From Parahaliea maris (GTDB taxonomy: Bacteria; Pseudomonadota; Gammaproteobacteria; Pseudomonadales; Halieaceae): a stretch of 64,000 bases of DNA. Numbering within the stretch: position 1 is the first letter of the stretch; the number at the start of each line of letters is the position of its first letter. Below are positions 42,168 to 51,458 of this stretch, in pieces. A model generated the notes under the pieces. The model was not told the DNA's origin and did not search any database. It saw only the letters and a list, made by a program, of their open reading frames with translations. Both the position numbers and the translations under genes were made by a program. Where the stretch lies: contig NZ_VRZA01000006.1 of NCBI RefSeq assembly GCF_008064665.1, positions 124,001-188,000 of the forward strand, given 5' to 3'.

Positions 42168-44387
42168 ATGCAAGCCAAGAATACTTTCATGGTGAAGAGT
42201 GCGCTACCGCCGCTGTTGCTGCTGTCACTGCTGCTTGCCGGTTGTGCCGAGCTGCAGCAGGAAGCGCCCAGCCATGATGCGGCAGTGACCCGCGAGCCCG
42301 TGACCGGGGCTGCAGATGCCGCCGCCGGCGCGGTCGGCACTGCCGAGCTACCGAAGGAGCCGTCGTCAGCGGATGACGATCGCGTGGCGCCTGTCATATA
42401 CAAGGGTACAGATCGCCAGGTGCGTATGCCGGCCGCTGCCGAGCCGATCCGCCTGGTGGGCAAGGATGTCAGCCTGAATTTCGAAGAGGCACCGCTGGGC
42501 GAAGTGGTACACGCTGTGCTCGCCGACATCCTGAATCTTGATTACATCATTGACCACCCCGTGCAGGGTAAGGTTACCCTGCGTACCCGTACGCCCATTC
42601 CCCGCGACCAACTGCTCGGTGTTCTGGAGTCGCTGCTTCAGGCCAACAATGTCCTGATGGTCCGCGGCAGCGACGGTCGTCTGGTGATCACGGGCTCCCA
42701 GCAGGCGCGGCGGATGAATCCCTCCGTATCGGGGCCCGGCGGCCAGGGCGCCGGCTACACCACCACGATCATCCCTCTGCGCTACATCAGCGCCACCAAC
42801 ATGGCGGAAATCCTCAAGCCGGTGGCGGACGAGTCGGCCTTCCTGAGGGTCGACAATACCCGCAACCTGCTGATGCTGGCGGGTACCCAGGCCCAGCTCA
42901 GCGGCTGGATGGAGATGATCACCACCTTTGACGTCGATCTGCTCAAGGGCATGTCCGTGGGCCTGTACCCGCTGGAGCACAGCGGCGTGGAAAATACCGC
43001 TGACATCCTCAACGGCATGCTCGGTGGCGCCAGTGCCGGCGGCAAGGGCGGGGCTGGAGCAGGCGGGGACTTCGGACAGCTGGTCAAAATCATCCCCATC
43101 AAGCGCCTGAACAGCCTGTTGGTGGTCACCCCGCGGGCGCACTACCTCGAGACGGTAGGTACCTGGATCGAGCGCCTGGATGCGGCGCCGGATTCCAATT
43201 TTGCCAAGAAGCTGTACGTGTACCCGGTGCAGAACACGACTGCCAGCCGTCTCTCAGACCTGCTGAACAGCATTTACAGTGGCGGTGGCAGCAAGAAATC
43301 CTCTGGTTCCATTGGCTCCAGCTCGAGTGGCCAGAGTGGCAGGAACGTGGCGCCAGGGATGAATATCGAGAGTATCGGCTCCTCCTCTGGTGGTGGTAAC
43401 GCGCCAGCCAGTTTTGGCAGCCAGCAGAATCTCGGCGCAGGGATTGCCGCTACGACTGTCGGGGCGGGGGGCGAAGAGGATTCGATCATTGAGGATGTTC
43501 GGGTCGTTGCCGACGACGAAAACAACAGCCTGATGATCTATGCCACTGGCAGGCAGTACGAAATTATCAAAGAAGCGCTGGACCAGCTGGATGTGATTGC
43601 CACCCAGGTCATTATCGAGGCCAGCATCCTTGAGGTCAGCCTTACCGAAGGGTTGGAATACGGTCTGGAATGGACCTTCAAGAATGGACTTGGCAGTAGT
43701 TACAGTGGCTTCGGCCAATTGGCCGGTGCGGTATCCGGTCCGGCTGCTGCCGCGGGCTTCTCTTATTCCATCACCAACAGTGCGGGAGATATTTCCGCGG
43801 TTCTTAATGCCCTCGCGGAGGATTCGTTGGTCAATGTGATTTCTACGCCCTCGGTGATGGTGCTCGACAACCAGACTGCCTATATCCACGTAGGTAACCA
43901 GGTGCCGGTACGCACCAGCCGCTACGGGAGTGTGGCCGGGAACACCGACTCGATTATCGAGAACATCGACTACCGCGATACCGGTGTGAAGTTGACCGTG
44001 CGCCCCTCGGTGAATGCGGGGCGCCTGGTGACCATGGATATCGCGCAGTCGGTGACCGACCTGGGCTCGATTGACGCCGCCACGGGGCAGCGTGCCTTCC
44101 TGGAACGCAATATCCAGAGCCGGGTGGCGGTGCGCTCCGACCAGGCCGTAGTTCTGGGGGGGTTGATTCAGGACAATGCGACCAGCACCAACTCCGGGGT
44201 TCCGCTGCTGAAGGATATCCCTGGGCTGGGTGCCCTGTTCAGCAGCACCGACAATGAAAATCGCCGTACCGAGTTAATCGTCATCATTACCCCCAGGGTC
44301 ATCGCCAGCGAAAGCGAACTGCAGGACGTCAGCGCCGAGATGCGCTCCCGCATGCGCCACATGGAGCTGATCGATGTCGACCCATAG
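42168..44387 (+). CDS. gspD: Type II secretion secretin GspD, lipoprotein form
   Basis: A 739-residue secretin. It has a lipoprotein signal ending LLLAGCAE, periplasmic N0-N3 domains (about 85-420), a Ser/Gly-rich insert (about 363-440), and a C-terminal secretin domain with VPVRTSRYGS, the multimerisation region and VLGGLIQDN/TELIVIITPRVI. A lipidated GspD may reach the outer membrane without a separate pilotin. ATG 42168 is chosen because AGGAA lies ten bases upstream; GTG 42138 and ATG 42159 are less likely. It closes the gspE-D operon. Confidence 0.93.
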   Translation: MQAKNTFMVKSALPPLLLLSLLLAGCAELQQEAPSHDAAVTREPVTGAADAAAGAVGTAELPKEPSSADDDRVAPVIYKGTDRQVRMPAAAEPIRLVGKDVSLNFEEAPLGEVVHAVLADILNLDYIIDHPVQGKVTLRTRTPIPRDQLLGVLESLLQANNVLMVRGSDGRLVITGSQQARRMNPSVSGPGGQGAGYTTTIIPLRYISATNMAEILKPVADESAFLRVDNTRNLLMLAGTQAQLSGWMEMITTFDVDLLKGMSVGLYPLEHSGVENTADILNGMLGGASAGGKGGAGAGGDFGQLVKIIPIKRLNSLLVVTPRAHYLETVGTWIERLDAAPDSNFAKKLYVYPVQNTTASRLSDLLNSIYSGGGSKKSSGSIGSSSSGQSGRNVAPGMNIESIGSSSGGGNAPASFGSQQNLGAGIAATTVGAGGEEDSIIEDVRVVADDENNSLMIYATGRQYEIIKEALDQLDVIATQVIIEASILEVSLTEGLEYGLEWTFKNGLGSSYSGFGQLAGAVSGPAAAAGFSYSITNSAGDISAVLNALAEDSLVNVISTPSVMVLDNQTAYIHVGNQVPVRTSRYGSVAGNTDSIIENIDYRDTGVKLTVRPSVNAGRLVTMDIAQSVTDLGSIDAATGQRAFLERNIQSRVAVRSDQAVVLGGLIQDNATSTNSGVPLLKDIPGLGALFSSTDNENRRTELIVIITPRVIASESELQDVSAEMRSRMRHMELIDVDP

Positions 44388-44402
44388 GGTGATTGGCGCA
44401 CG

Positions 44403-44427
44403 CCGGCCCGGTGCTTGTGCGGGCCGG
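44403..44427 (+). terminator. Hairpin after gspD
   Basis: CCGGCCCG (44403-44410) pairs with CGGGCCGG (44420-44427) around a nine-base loop, 15 bases after gspD. No T run. It overlaps the -35 of the promoter for the next gene. Confidence 0.5.
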
Positions 44428-44442
44428 TCTCGCGCGTATAAT
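44415..44442 (+). promoter_or_regulatory. Sigma-70-type promoter for the small lipoprotein gene
   Basis: TTGTGC (44415-44420) and a perfect TATAAT (44437-44442) are separated by 16 bases. It lies 37 bases before the lipoprotein ATG. The -35 sits in the gspD hairpin loop and right arm. Confidence 0.55.
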
Positions 44443-44479
44443 CCGCTCGTTTGAATTCTGTAATCACTTGGAAATCAGT

Positions 44480-44944
44480 ATGTTGCAATTGAGTAAGGCC
44501 TTTGCCTCGGGCCTGCTGGTCGCACTGGCGCTGTTGGCGTTAGCGGCTTGTGAAAATAAAGAGGGAATAAACACCGAACCCGAAACGTTAACCGAGACTC
44601 AGGAGGCTGCGCTGGTTCAGCGGGTCACTGAAAGGTGGGCTGCGCTGTCTGCACTGAACTATGATCGCGCCTGGGAATATTCTTCACCTGCTTATAGAAA
44701 AGTATTCCCTAAACGGTTGTTTGTGCGAAATTTTTCCTATGTTGTGGAAAGAGAGTTGACAGGGGTTAAAGTCCTTAACTATGATGCCGAAGCAGCTGTG
44801 GCAAGTGTGTCGGTCAGGGTCATGTCCAGGCCGACCAAGTCGACCTCAGAGGCTTCCCGGGCGCTCGGTGCGCTGCCGGTCTCCATTCATGAGAAGTGGA
44901 TTCTCGAAGATGGTGAGTGGTGGTTCAGTGTGAGCGGCAGGTAG
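44480..44944 (+). CDS. Small lipoprotein of unknown function
   Basis: A 154-residue protein with a lipoprotein signal (LLVALALLALAACENK; lipobox LALAAC, Cys at about 27). The mature part has an NTF2-like feel (VTERWAALSALNYDRAWEYSSP, EKWILEDGEWWF), a fold common in small periplasmic binding proteins, but I do not recognise a named family. ATG 44480 is preferred, since upstream in-frame sequence runs through the hairpin and promoter. It lies between gspD and the exported protein and might assist either. Confidence 0.65.
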   Translation: MLQLSKAFASGLLVALALLALAACENKEGINTEPETLTETQEAALVQRVTERWAALSALNYDRAWEYSSPAYRKVFPKRLFVRNFSYVVERELTGVKVLNYDAEAAVASVSVRVMSRPTKSTSEASRALGALPVSIHEKWILEDGEWWFSVSGR

Positions 44945-44964
44945 GCCTTATGGCGGTAGATTGG

Positions 44965-44993
44965 TTGACAGCTAGCTGCAGTTAGCAATAATA
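44965..44993 (+). promoter_or_regulatory. Strong promoter candidate for the exported protein
   Basis: A consensus TTGACA (44965-44970) is followed after 17 bases by ATAATA (44988-44993), with overlapping AATAAT/TAATAG alternatives. The leader to the ATG is about 55 bases and contains TTAGGAG before the start. Confidence 0.6.
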
Positions 44994-45052
44994 GCGCTAG
45001 CAATCTGTACTTATTTTGGTTGTGACGTAAAACACATTAGGAGTCTCCTCTT

Positions 45053-46693
45053 ATGAAAGCTTCATTCAAGCCCTTGGGTCTTGCTGCTGCCGTTGCTGCT
45101 GCAACCGCTGGTTACACCGGCGCTGCAAACGCGACTGTTGCCGCTAACCAGCTCGGCGACCTCGCCCTGGTTCCCTATTACACCGTTCAGAACGGTTTCG
45201 TAACCGGTGTTCATATCATCAATACCAGCGAAGCCACCCAGGTTGTCAAGCTGCGCATGCGTCGTGCCAGCGACTCCATGGACGCCCTCGACTTTAACCT
45301 GATCATGTCCCCTAAAGATGAGTGGACTGGCTGGATCGATATCAGCGACTCAGGTGAGATTGCCTTCAACACTGGCGACAACACCTGTACTGCTCCGCAG
45401 CTCACCAATGGCCGCTTCGTCATGCCTGACGACATGAGCGACACCACCCTGGTTGACTTCCGTACCGGCGCTGAAGAAGGCTACATCGAAGTAATCGGCA
45501 TGGGTCAGCCCGATAGCGAATCTGCTCCGATCGCTGTTGCCGCCAAGCACGGTTCTGACGGTGTTCCCGCTGACTGTAATGCGGTCGCCTCTAACTTTTA
45601 CCGCGCGACCTCTTTTGCAACTGCTACCGGTGTGATCACTGCCACCCCTACGGAAAACGGCGTGCAGTCACCGATCCTGACCCATCAGTGTAAAGCTGAT
45701 GCCGTAACTGGTCTGGCTCCGGAAAACTGCTCCGGCGCGGCTTCTGTCGTACCGAACAACTATGTCGACTCCGAAAACGCCCTGAAGGTATCCTACTTCA
45801 TTCGTGATACTGCGGGCGGTCTGGAAATGGGCAGCAACGCTGTGCACATTGAAGACTTCAGTGCGTCCACCGCTGATGCGATGATCACTAACCAGCAGAC
45901 CCAGCTGGCGGGTAGCTTCGACCCCATGGGTTACCTGTTCCCTGATCTGGATGGTGGTTCTCCGTTCGTAGACACCGCTGGTAACACCAACGTTACTACT
46001 GTTAACCGCGGGCTGTTTGACACGGTTATCCGTCCCGACTTGGGCGCCTTGGAGATCGTTAACGACTGGTCTACCAACCCCGCCAACAACGTGCGCACCG
46101 ACTGGGTTGTTACCTTCCCAGGCCAGTACACCATGCTGAACATCTTCAGCTATATCGCGGCCCTGCCCGATGTCACTGTCACTACTGACGGCACTGGCAC
46201 CTGTACCTTCGCCAACACCTGTGACCTGCGTGACATCCCGGTAGACGTGTCCCTGACCGTTTACGACCGCGAAGAGCAGAGCTTCACGCCGGCCGAAGGT
46301 GGCCTGGTAGTGTCTCCCTCTATCAGTGCGACTCCGGAAGGCTTCATTCTGCCTAACGAAGTTAACGTGATTGAGTGGGCCTCCGTGGGCGTAACCCCCG
46401 AGCCGGTTTTGGGTAGTGATTACGCAGTGACCAATACCGTGCAGCTGGCTGACGCTGTTGCAGGCTGGGCCGAACTGGATGTGAAAGCTGACCCCACTAA
46501 AGGCGGCGCACAGTCAGTGTTTGAGTACATGATCGACCCGAACCTGCCCGGCGCTGCTCTGGGTCCGGTTGCCGTCACTAGCGTAGAGCAGGTGCCCATG
46601 ATTGGCTTCACCGCTTGGGAGCGTTCTTTCCCGAGCAACCCCGATGCCAACTACGGTCGTATCATCGATCACAGCTTCGTGGTATCTTCCTGA
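45053..46693 (+). CDS. Abundant exported (cell-surface) protein, function unknown
   Basis: A 546-residue protein with a signal peptide (about 1-27, ending GAANA) and no membrane anchor, PEP-CTERM or sorting motif at the C-terminus (IIDHSFVVSS). The mature protein is acidic, rich in Thr, Asp and Asn, and has six cysteines (for example NTCTAP, PADCNA, GTCTFANTCD) that could form disulfides. Codon choice is more restricted than in neighbours (GAC/AAC, CTG, GGT and CGT favoured), a consensus-like promoter precedes it and a strong terminator follows, all suggesting high expression. I do not recognise a characterised family, though similar proteins are annotated as cell surface proteins in marine gammaproteobacteria. 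Confidence 0.8.
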   Translation: MKASFKPLGLAAAVAAATAGYTGAANATVAANQLGDLALVPYYTVQNGFVTGVHIINTSEATQVVKLRMRRASDSMDALDFNLIMSPKDEWTGWIDISDSGEIAFNTGDNTCTAPQLTNGRFVMPDDMSDTTLVDFRTGAEEGYIEVIGMGQPDSESAPIAVAAKHGSDGVPADCNAVASNFYRATSFATATGVITATPTENGVQSPILTHQCKADAVTGLAPENCSGAASVVPNNYVDSENALKVSYFIRDTAGGLEMGSNAVHIEDFSASTADAMITNQQTQLAGSFDPMGYLFPDLDGGSPFVDTAGNTNVTTVNRGLFDTVIRPDLGALEIVNDWSTNPANNVRTDWVVTFPGQYTMLNIFSYIAALPDVTVTTDGTGTCTFANTCDLRDIPVDVSLTVYDREEQSFTPAEGGLVVSPSISATPEGFILPNEVNVIEWASVGVTPEPVLGSDYAVTNTVQLADAVAGWAELDVKADPTKGGAQSVFEYMIDPNLPGAALGPVAVTSVEQVPMIGFTAWERSFPSNPDANYGRIIDHSFVVSS

Positions 46694-46728
46694 TATCCTT
46701 CGGCTAACGCCGAAAGCTGTACAAAAGA

Positions 46729-46757
46729 CCGGCGCCCTTGTGGCGCCGGTTTTTTTT
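46729..46757 (+). terminator. Rho-independent terminator after the exported protein
   Basis: CCGGCGCC (46729-46736), loop CTTGT (46737-46741), GGCGCCGG (46742-46749) and eight T. A smaller TTCGGC/GCCGAA hairpin (46699-46714) lies just before it. Confidence 0.92.
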
Positions 46758-46872
46758 GCGCACGTGATTATTTTCGGTCAAAAAACTGTAAAATCCCCTT
46801 CTTGCTGAAGCGAACTTCAATCCGGGTTTCTACTCAAATCTGGTTCCTATTGTAATTCTGGAGAATTCAACC

Positions 46873-47793
46873 GTGTCTATGCGTACATGCATCATAGTAT
46901 TTGGCCTGCTGGTTTCGTTGAGCTTGGGGAGTACAGCTCAAGAACTTGCCGATGATAAGGTCGTTGTCAGTGATGGCAGTACGACTGTGAGCGAGGACGA
47001 GCTCCGTTATATTATCGAACACTGGACACCGGATTTACGCCAGGCCGCGACCGATGGGGGCGACCGAATTGAGCTGCTGAACCAGGTCCTGGCGATCAAG
47101 AAAATCGCCAGTGAGGCAGAGAAAATTTCACCCGAAGAGGACAGAGAAGACTACTGGAAACTGGAAATGGCGCTGCGTCAGGTGAAGCAGCGTTTCATGG
47201 TTGGGCGTTACATCGAAAACCTGGAAGTGCCAGATATGTCCGATCTCGCCAAGGAACGCTATGAAACGGAGAAAACCAAATACGCATCGGTGCCGGAGCA
47301 GCGTCAGTCATCCCACATTCTGGTGCTGTGCGACCCTCGTACCTGTGACGGTGACGAGGAGCAGGCTCGCCTGGAGGCGGTCCGCCAGAAGCTGGTTGCA
47401 GGAGAAAACTTTGCTGACCTGGCCAGGGAATTTTCAGAGGACCCAGGCTCAAAAGACAGCGGCGGAAAATTTGATCGATGGCTGCATAAAGGAACAACTG
47501 ATGTCGATGGCGCCTATCTGAAGACGGTGTTTCTGCTGGAAGCTGTGGGTGACTACAGTGAAGTGGTTCGTAGCCGCTTCGGTTTCCACATTATCAAGCT
47601 CGACGAAATCAAGCCTGCGTATGAGCGGCCTTTCGAGGAGGTAAAGGCCAATATCATTGCTGAACTGACCAATGAGTATAAGAAGCTGCAGGTTAAAGCC
47701 TTCGACGACAACTACCGATTCACCGAAGAGTACTTCATCGATAACGACGCGGTTGACGCCCTTTTGGCGCCTTACCTGTCTGAAGAGAAGTAG
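46873..47793 (+). CDS. Periplasmic parvulin-type peptidyl-prolyl isomerase
   Basis: A 306-residue protein with a signal peptide (about 1-24) and a PpiC/parvulin domain at about 140-245 (QSSHILVLCD, ENFADLAREFSEDPGSKDSGG, SRFGFHIIKLDEIKPAYERPF). A helical SurA-like N-terminal region (about 30-135) precedes it. An insertion with two cysteines (CDPRTCDG) follows the first strand, unusual for parvulins. GTG 46873 has GGAG nine bases upstream; ATG 46879 is the alternative. It follows the exported protein and could help fold it or other envelope proteins; the link is positional only. Confidence 0.83.
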   Translation: MSMRTCIIVFGLLVSLSLGSTAQELADDKVVVSDGSTTVSEDELRYIIEHWTPDLRQAATDGGDRIELLNQVLAIKKIASEAEKISPEEDREDYWKLEMALRQVKQRFMVGRYIENLEVPDMSDLAKERYETEKTKYASVPEQRQSSHILVLCDPRTCDGDEEQARLEAVRQKLVAGENFADLAREFSEDPGSKDSGGKFDRWLHKGTTDVDGAYLKTVFLLEAVGDYSEVVRSRFGFHIIKLDEIKPAYERPFEEVKANIIAELTNEYKKLQVKAFDDNYRFTEEYFIDNDAVDALLAPYLSEEK

Positions 47794-47887
47794 CGTGAAC
47801 TACAACGCGAGCTTCTGATTTGAAGTGGCTCGTGAATCACCGCAGCGTCGCGTTTGCCTGCCCTGCGGACGATAAGAAAGCATCTCA

Positions 47888-50800
47888 ATGACTAATATTG
47901 TTGTACTCGGAATGCACCGCTCCGGCACCTCAATGGTAGCCGGTGCGCTAGTGCAAAATGGCATGTACGTTGGTGCTGACGACGAATTGCTCGCCCCCCA
48001 GAAAGGTGAGAACCCACTCGGTTTTTTTGAGCGTACCGATGTCGTCGAATTGAACGATGGATTACTGGCGGAAGCCAGCGGCAGCTGGTACTCACCCCCT
48101 TTGTCGGTCGATGATATCCGGGGACATGGCAGCGAGCAGAAGCGGATTATCAGTGCTCTGGAGCAGCGCTCGCCATGGCTCATTAAAGATCCCAGGATGA
48201 TCCTCACATGGTCCTGCTGGTCGGAACTGCTCGCTGGGTCGCTGGCAATTTATGTCTACAGAAACCCTCGCGACGTCGCGGTATCCCTCCATCGCCGCAA
48301 CGGCTTCCCGCTTGCGCTGGGTTTGCTCCTGTGGGAGCGATATAACCGCGAAGCACTGGCAGTTGCTGCTGGTATGTCCCATGTTTGTGTCAGCTTTGAT
48401 GCGATTCAGGCGGACCCTGGGGCGGAGCTCGGGAAATTATCTGTAGCGCTAGCTGCGCACGGCCTTGCTAGTCGACTGGGGCAGGAAGGCTATAGCCCGA
48501 CTCTTCCCCATAGTCGCAGTGCACTGTCCAGTGTCGCAGACTCGCTGATGACGGAATCGCAGCGAGCACTGGAAAACTACTGCGAGGCTGTTTGTAACGG
48601 TGCTCAACTGGACCTGGCCGCCATTCCGGCGACAGATGACATAGCAGCCGCTCGATTGAGTGACCTCGCAAGTTCCTTGAGCGCCCTTGCGAGCCTGCGT
48701 GAAACCGAAGCGCGTCTGGCGGAAGAGCGTGCTCTTACGCTGGAGCGTACTGAGGAGCGAGACCGTTCCCTCTCACAGTTGAGTTCCCTGGAAGTGGAGT
48801 ACCGTGCCCTGGACGAAGCCCACAAGCATGAAGTGAGCGCACACCATTCACTGCAGGCAGACCATTCCGGCCTCGTACAGGCCCACCGCAGGGAACTCGA
48901 TGCCCACGACCAGTTGCGCCACTTGCATTCGGAACTGGAAGCCAAGACAGACCACCTGTTTCACGAACTCAGTGAGACCTCTCGCTACCTGCTGGAATAC
49001 GAACCCTCCCGGATTGCGGGTATCAACCGCGCTGTCACCCGCAGTTACAAGTGGCTGACACGGCGTAGTGCTGAGGTGACCAGTTATGACATAGCGCTGA
49101 GACGGGCCAGGGAACATTGCGAGACCTTTGGAATTACAGTGCCAGAACGGGAGCCCGGAAAGGTGGGGCAACTGTGGAATATCCTCAGCTACATGGCGCG
49201 TCACCCGGTGTCATCCCTGCGCAGTTTCAGCTATCCCCGGCTGCGTCGAGGCCTGCAAATGCTGTTCTCCTCTAATTCGGACGATTTTGCTGTCTGGGTG
49301 GGCAGTCGCTTTCCAGGTTATGTGCCCGAGGCCTACGAGTTCGACCTCGGAAGTCTGCGCGCTGAACTGGATACGCTGGAACTCGAGTTCGCGCAGGTAG
49401 ACCAGCCCAGGGTGTCGATTGTGGTGCCGGTTTACAACGAGTACCGGATGACGGTCAATTGTCTCGAATCGATTCTCAAGCAAACCAGTGATTCAGCTCG
49501 CTATGAAGTTATCGTCGCTGATGATTGCTCCAGCGATCTGACCCGGTCGATCGCCGACCGAATTAGTAACGTTGAAGTCGTTCGTGGCGCAACTAACCTG
49601 GGCTTTTTGGGTAACTGTAATCGTGCTGCTGAACAGGCCCGGGGTGAGTTCATACTTTTCTTGAATAACGATACTGCGGTGACGGAAGGCTGGCTCGACC
49701 GTCTGGTTGGCTTGATGGACAGTGATGAGAGCATCGGACTTGCGGGTCCGAAACTACTGTATCCCAATGGCAAGTTGCAGGAGGCGGGAGGTATTGTTTG
49801 GAGCGATGCGTCGGCCTGGAATTACGGCAAGCTGGATAATGCTGACAAACCGGCCTACAACTACGTCAAGGATGTCGATTATATCTCCGGTGCCTGTCTA
49901 CTGATTCGGAGCTCAATCTGGCAACAGCTAGGTGGCTTTGACGCCCGCTACTCACCGGCTTATTACGAAGATACGGATATCGCCTTCGCCGTACGTAGCC
50001 TCGGCTTTCGCGTAGTTTATCAGCCTGCCTCGCGCGTTGTGCATTTCGAAGGGGTCAGTAACGGCACTGACCTGAAGGAGGGCCTCAAACAGTATCAGGT
50101 TCGCAATCGAGAGATATTCCAAGATAAGTGGCGAGAGGAATTGGAGTCCTTCCATTTCGAGAATGCGGAGCACGTATTCTGGGCTCGTGACCGCTCCCGG
50201 GAGCGGCGCAGCATTCTCATTATTGATCACTATGTGCCACATTACGACAAAGATGCTGGCTCCCGTTCGACCTTTATGTACATCAAGCAAATGGTCCACA
50301 TGGGCTACAAGGTATTGTTCCTGGGGGCCAACTTCTTCCCCCATGAGCCGTATACGGAAACCTTGCAGCAACTCGGGGTAGAGGTATTGGTGGGAGAGCC
50401 AATGGCTCGTGGGCTCGACCGTTGGCTGGCCGAAAATACTCGCTATATAGACACCATCTACATTCACCGACCCCATGTCGCAGAGCAGTTCTTGCCCCAC
50501 CTTGAACGACTGGAGAACAGGCCGCCCATCGTTTTTTTCGGGCATGACCTTCATTACCTTCGAACCAGGCGGGAGGGTGCCGTGCTGTCGGAATCGAGTC
50601 TGGAGAAAGAGGCTTCAAGATGGCACAGCCGGGAATTCGCCGTATTTGATCGTGTCGATAAGATCTATTACCCATCAGAGGTGGAAGTAGCGGCCATTAG
50701 TAAGGAGCGCCCAGACCTCGACGTCTGTTCGATTCCGTTATACGCCATAGAACCTGCGGCCGATACCACTTACGCGCGGGATGAGCGGCAGGGAATGCTC

Positions 50801-51346
50801 TTTGTCGGTGGGTTCAACCATCCGCCGAATGTGGATGCAATCAACTGGTTTGTGCGCGAAGTACTCCCGCTTGTGCACATTGAGTGTCCTCTGGTCCAAC
50901 TTCATATTGTTGGCTCCAACGCGACAGAGCAAGTGGCGGCTCTCGGTGACGAGCCGGGGGTGACCTTCCATGGTTTCTTGAGTGACGAGGAGTTAGAAGC
51001 GCTCTACCAGAGGGTGCGTCAGGTAGTGGTTCCCCTCCGTTTTGGCGCGGGGGTCAAAGGTAAGGTACTGGACGCGCTGGCGCGGGAGCTACCGGTTGTC
51101 GCGACTTCGGTCGGTGCGGAAGGAATCCCCGAGGCGGAGGACGTACTCTGTATCGCCAATGACGCCAACGATTTCGCCGCCGTCGTTATCGCCATCGAGA
51201 AGGGCGCGATGGATGTTTCCTCCCTGCTAATGAGAGTTCCGCAATGGCTGGAAGAGCGTTACTCCAAGCGTGCTGTACAGGTATTGCTGCAGCGTGATTT
51301 TGGCCACCCCCTGCGCGAGCCGCTCAACATTGAGGCGACGGCATGA
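47888..51346 (+). CDS. Sulfotransferase-GT2-GT4 fusion protein
   Basis: A 1152-residue multidomain enzyme. Residues about 1-240 resemble a sulfotransferase: P-loop GMHRSGTSM (8-16), then LIKDPRM and YRNPRDVAVSLHRR. About 250-365 is Glu/Ala/Leu-rich and likely coiled coil. About 508-760 is a GT2 domain (RVSIVVPVYNEY, FLNNDTAVTEGW, ED box YYEDTDIAF). About 770-1140 is a GT4-like domain (ILIIDHYVPHYDKDAGSR, GAGVKGKVLDALARELPVVATSVGAEG). No membrane helices. The arrangement suggests an enzyme that builds and sulfates a surface polysaccharide repeat, but donors and acceptors are unknown. Confidence 0.85.
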   Translation: MTNIVVLGMHRSGTSMVAGALVQNGMYVGADDELLAPQKGENPLGFFERTDVVELNDGLLAEASGSWYSPPLSVDDIRGHGSEQKRIISALEQRSPWLIKDPRMILTWSCWSELLAGSLAIYVYRNPRDVAVSLHRRNGFPLALGLLLWERYNREALAVAAGMSHVCVSFDAIQADPGAELGKLSVALAAHGLASRLGQEGYSPTLPHSRSALSSVADSLMTESQRALENYCEAVCNGAQLDLAAIPATDDIAAARLSDLASSLSALASLRETEARLAEERALTLERTEERDRSLSQLSSLEVEYRALDEAHKHEVSAHHSLQADHSGLVQAHRRELDAHDQLRHLHSELEAKTDHLFHELSETSRYLLEYEPSRIAGINRAVTRSYKWLTRRSAEVTSYDIALRRAREHCETFGITVPEREPGKVGQLWNILSYMARHPVSSLRSFSYPRLRRGLQMLFSSNSDDFAVWVGSRFPGYVPEAYEFDLGSLRAELDTLELEFAQVDQPRVSIVVPVYNEYRMTVNCLESILKQTSDSARYEVIVADDCSSDLTRSIADRISNVEVVRGATNLGFLGNCNRAAEQARGEFILFLNNDTAVTEGWLDRLVGLMDSDESIGLAGPKLLYPNGKLQEAGGIVWSDASAWNYGKLDNADKPAYNYVKDVDYISGACLLIRSSIWQQLGGFDARYSPAYYEDTDIAFAVRSLGFRVVYQPASRVVHFEGVSNGTDLKEGLKQYQVRNREIFQDKWREELESFHFENAEHVFWARDRSRERRSILIIDHYVPHYDKDAGSRSTFMYIKQMVHMGYKVLFLGANFFPHEPYTETLQQLGVEVLVGEPMARGLDRWLAENTRYIDTIYIHRPHVAEQFLPHLERLENRPPIVFFGHDLHYLRTRREGAVLSESSLEKEASRWHSREFAVFDRVDKIYYPSEVEVAAISKERPDLDVCSIPLYAIEPAADTTYARDERQGMLFVGGFNHPPNVDAINWFVREVLPLVHIECPLVQLHIVGSNATEQVAALGDEPGVTFHGFLSDEELEALYQRVRQVVVPLRFGAGVKGKVLDALARELPVVATSVGAEGIPEAEDVLCIANDANDFAAVVIAIEKGAMDVSSLLMRVPQWLEERYSKRAVQVLLQRDFGHPLREPLNIEATA

Positions 51347-51458
51347 GGGACGGCAGTAATGATCTGGATGGGTGTTGCACGGCGCTCGAGCTGTTTAGTG
51401 GCATCCACTGCTCAAGGCAGCGCCTGAGTTACCCCCGTTTGAGCGGCAAAGAAGTTTA

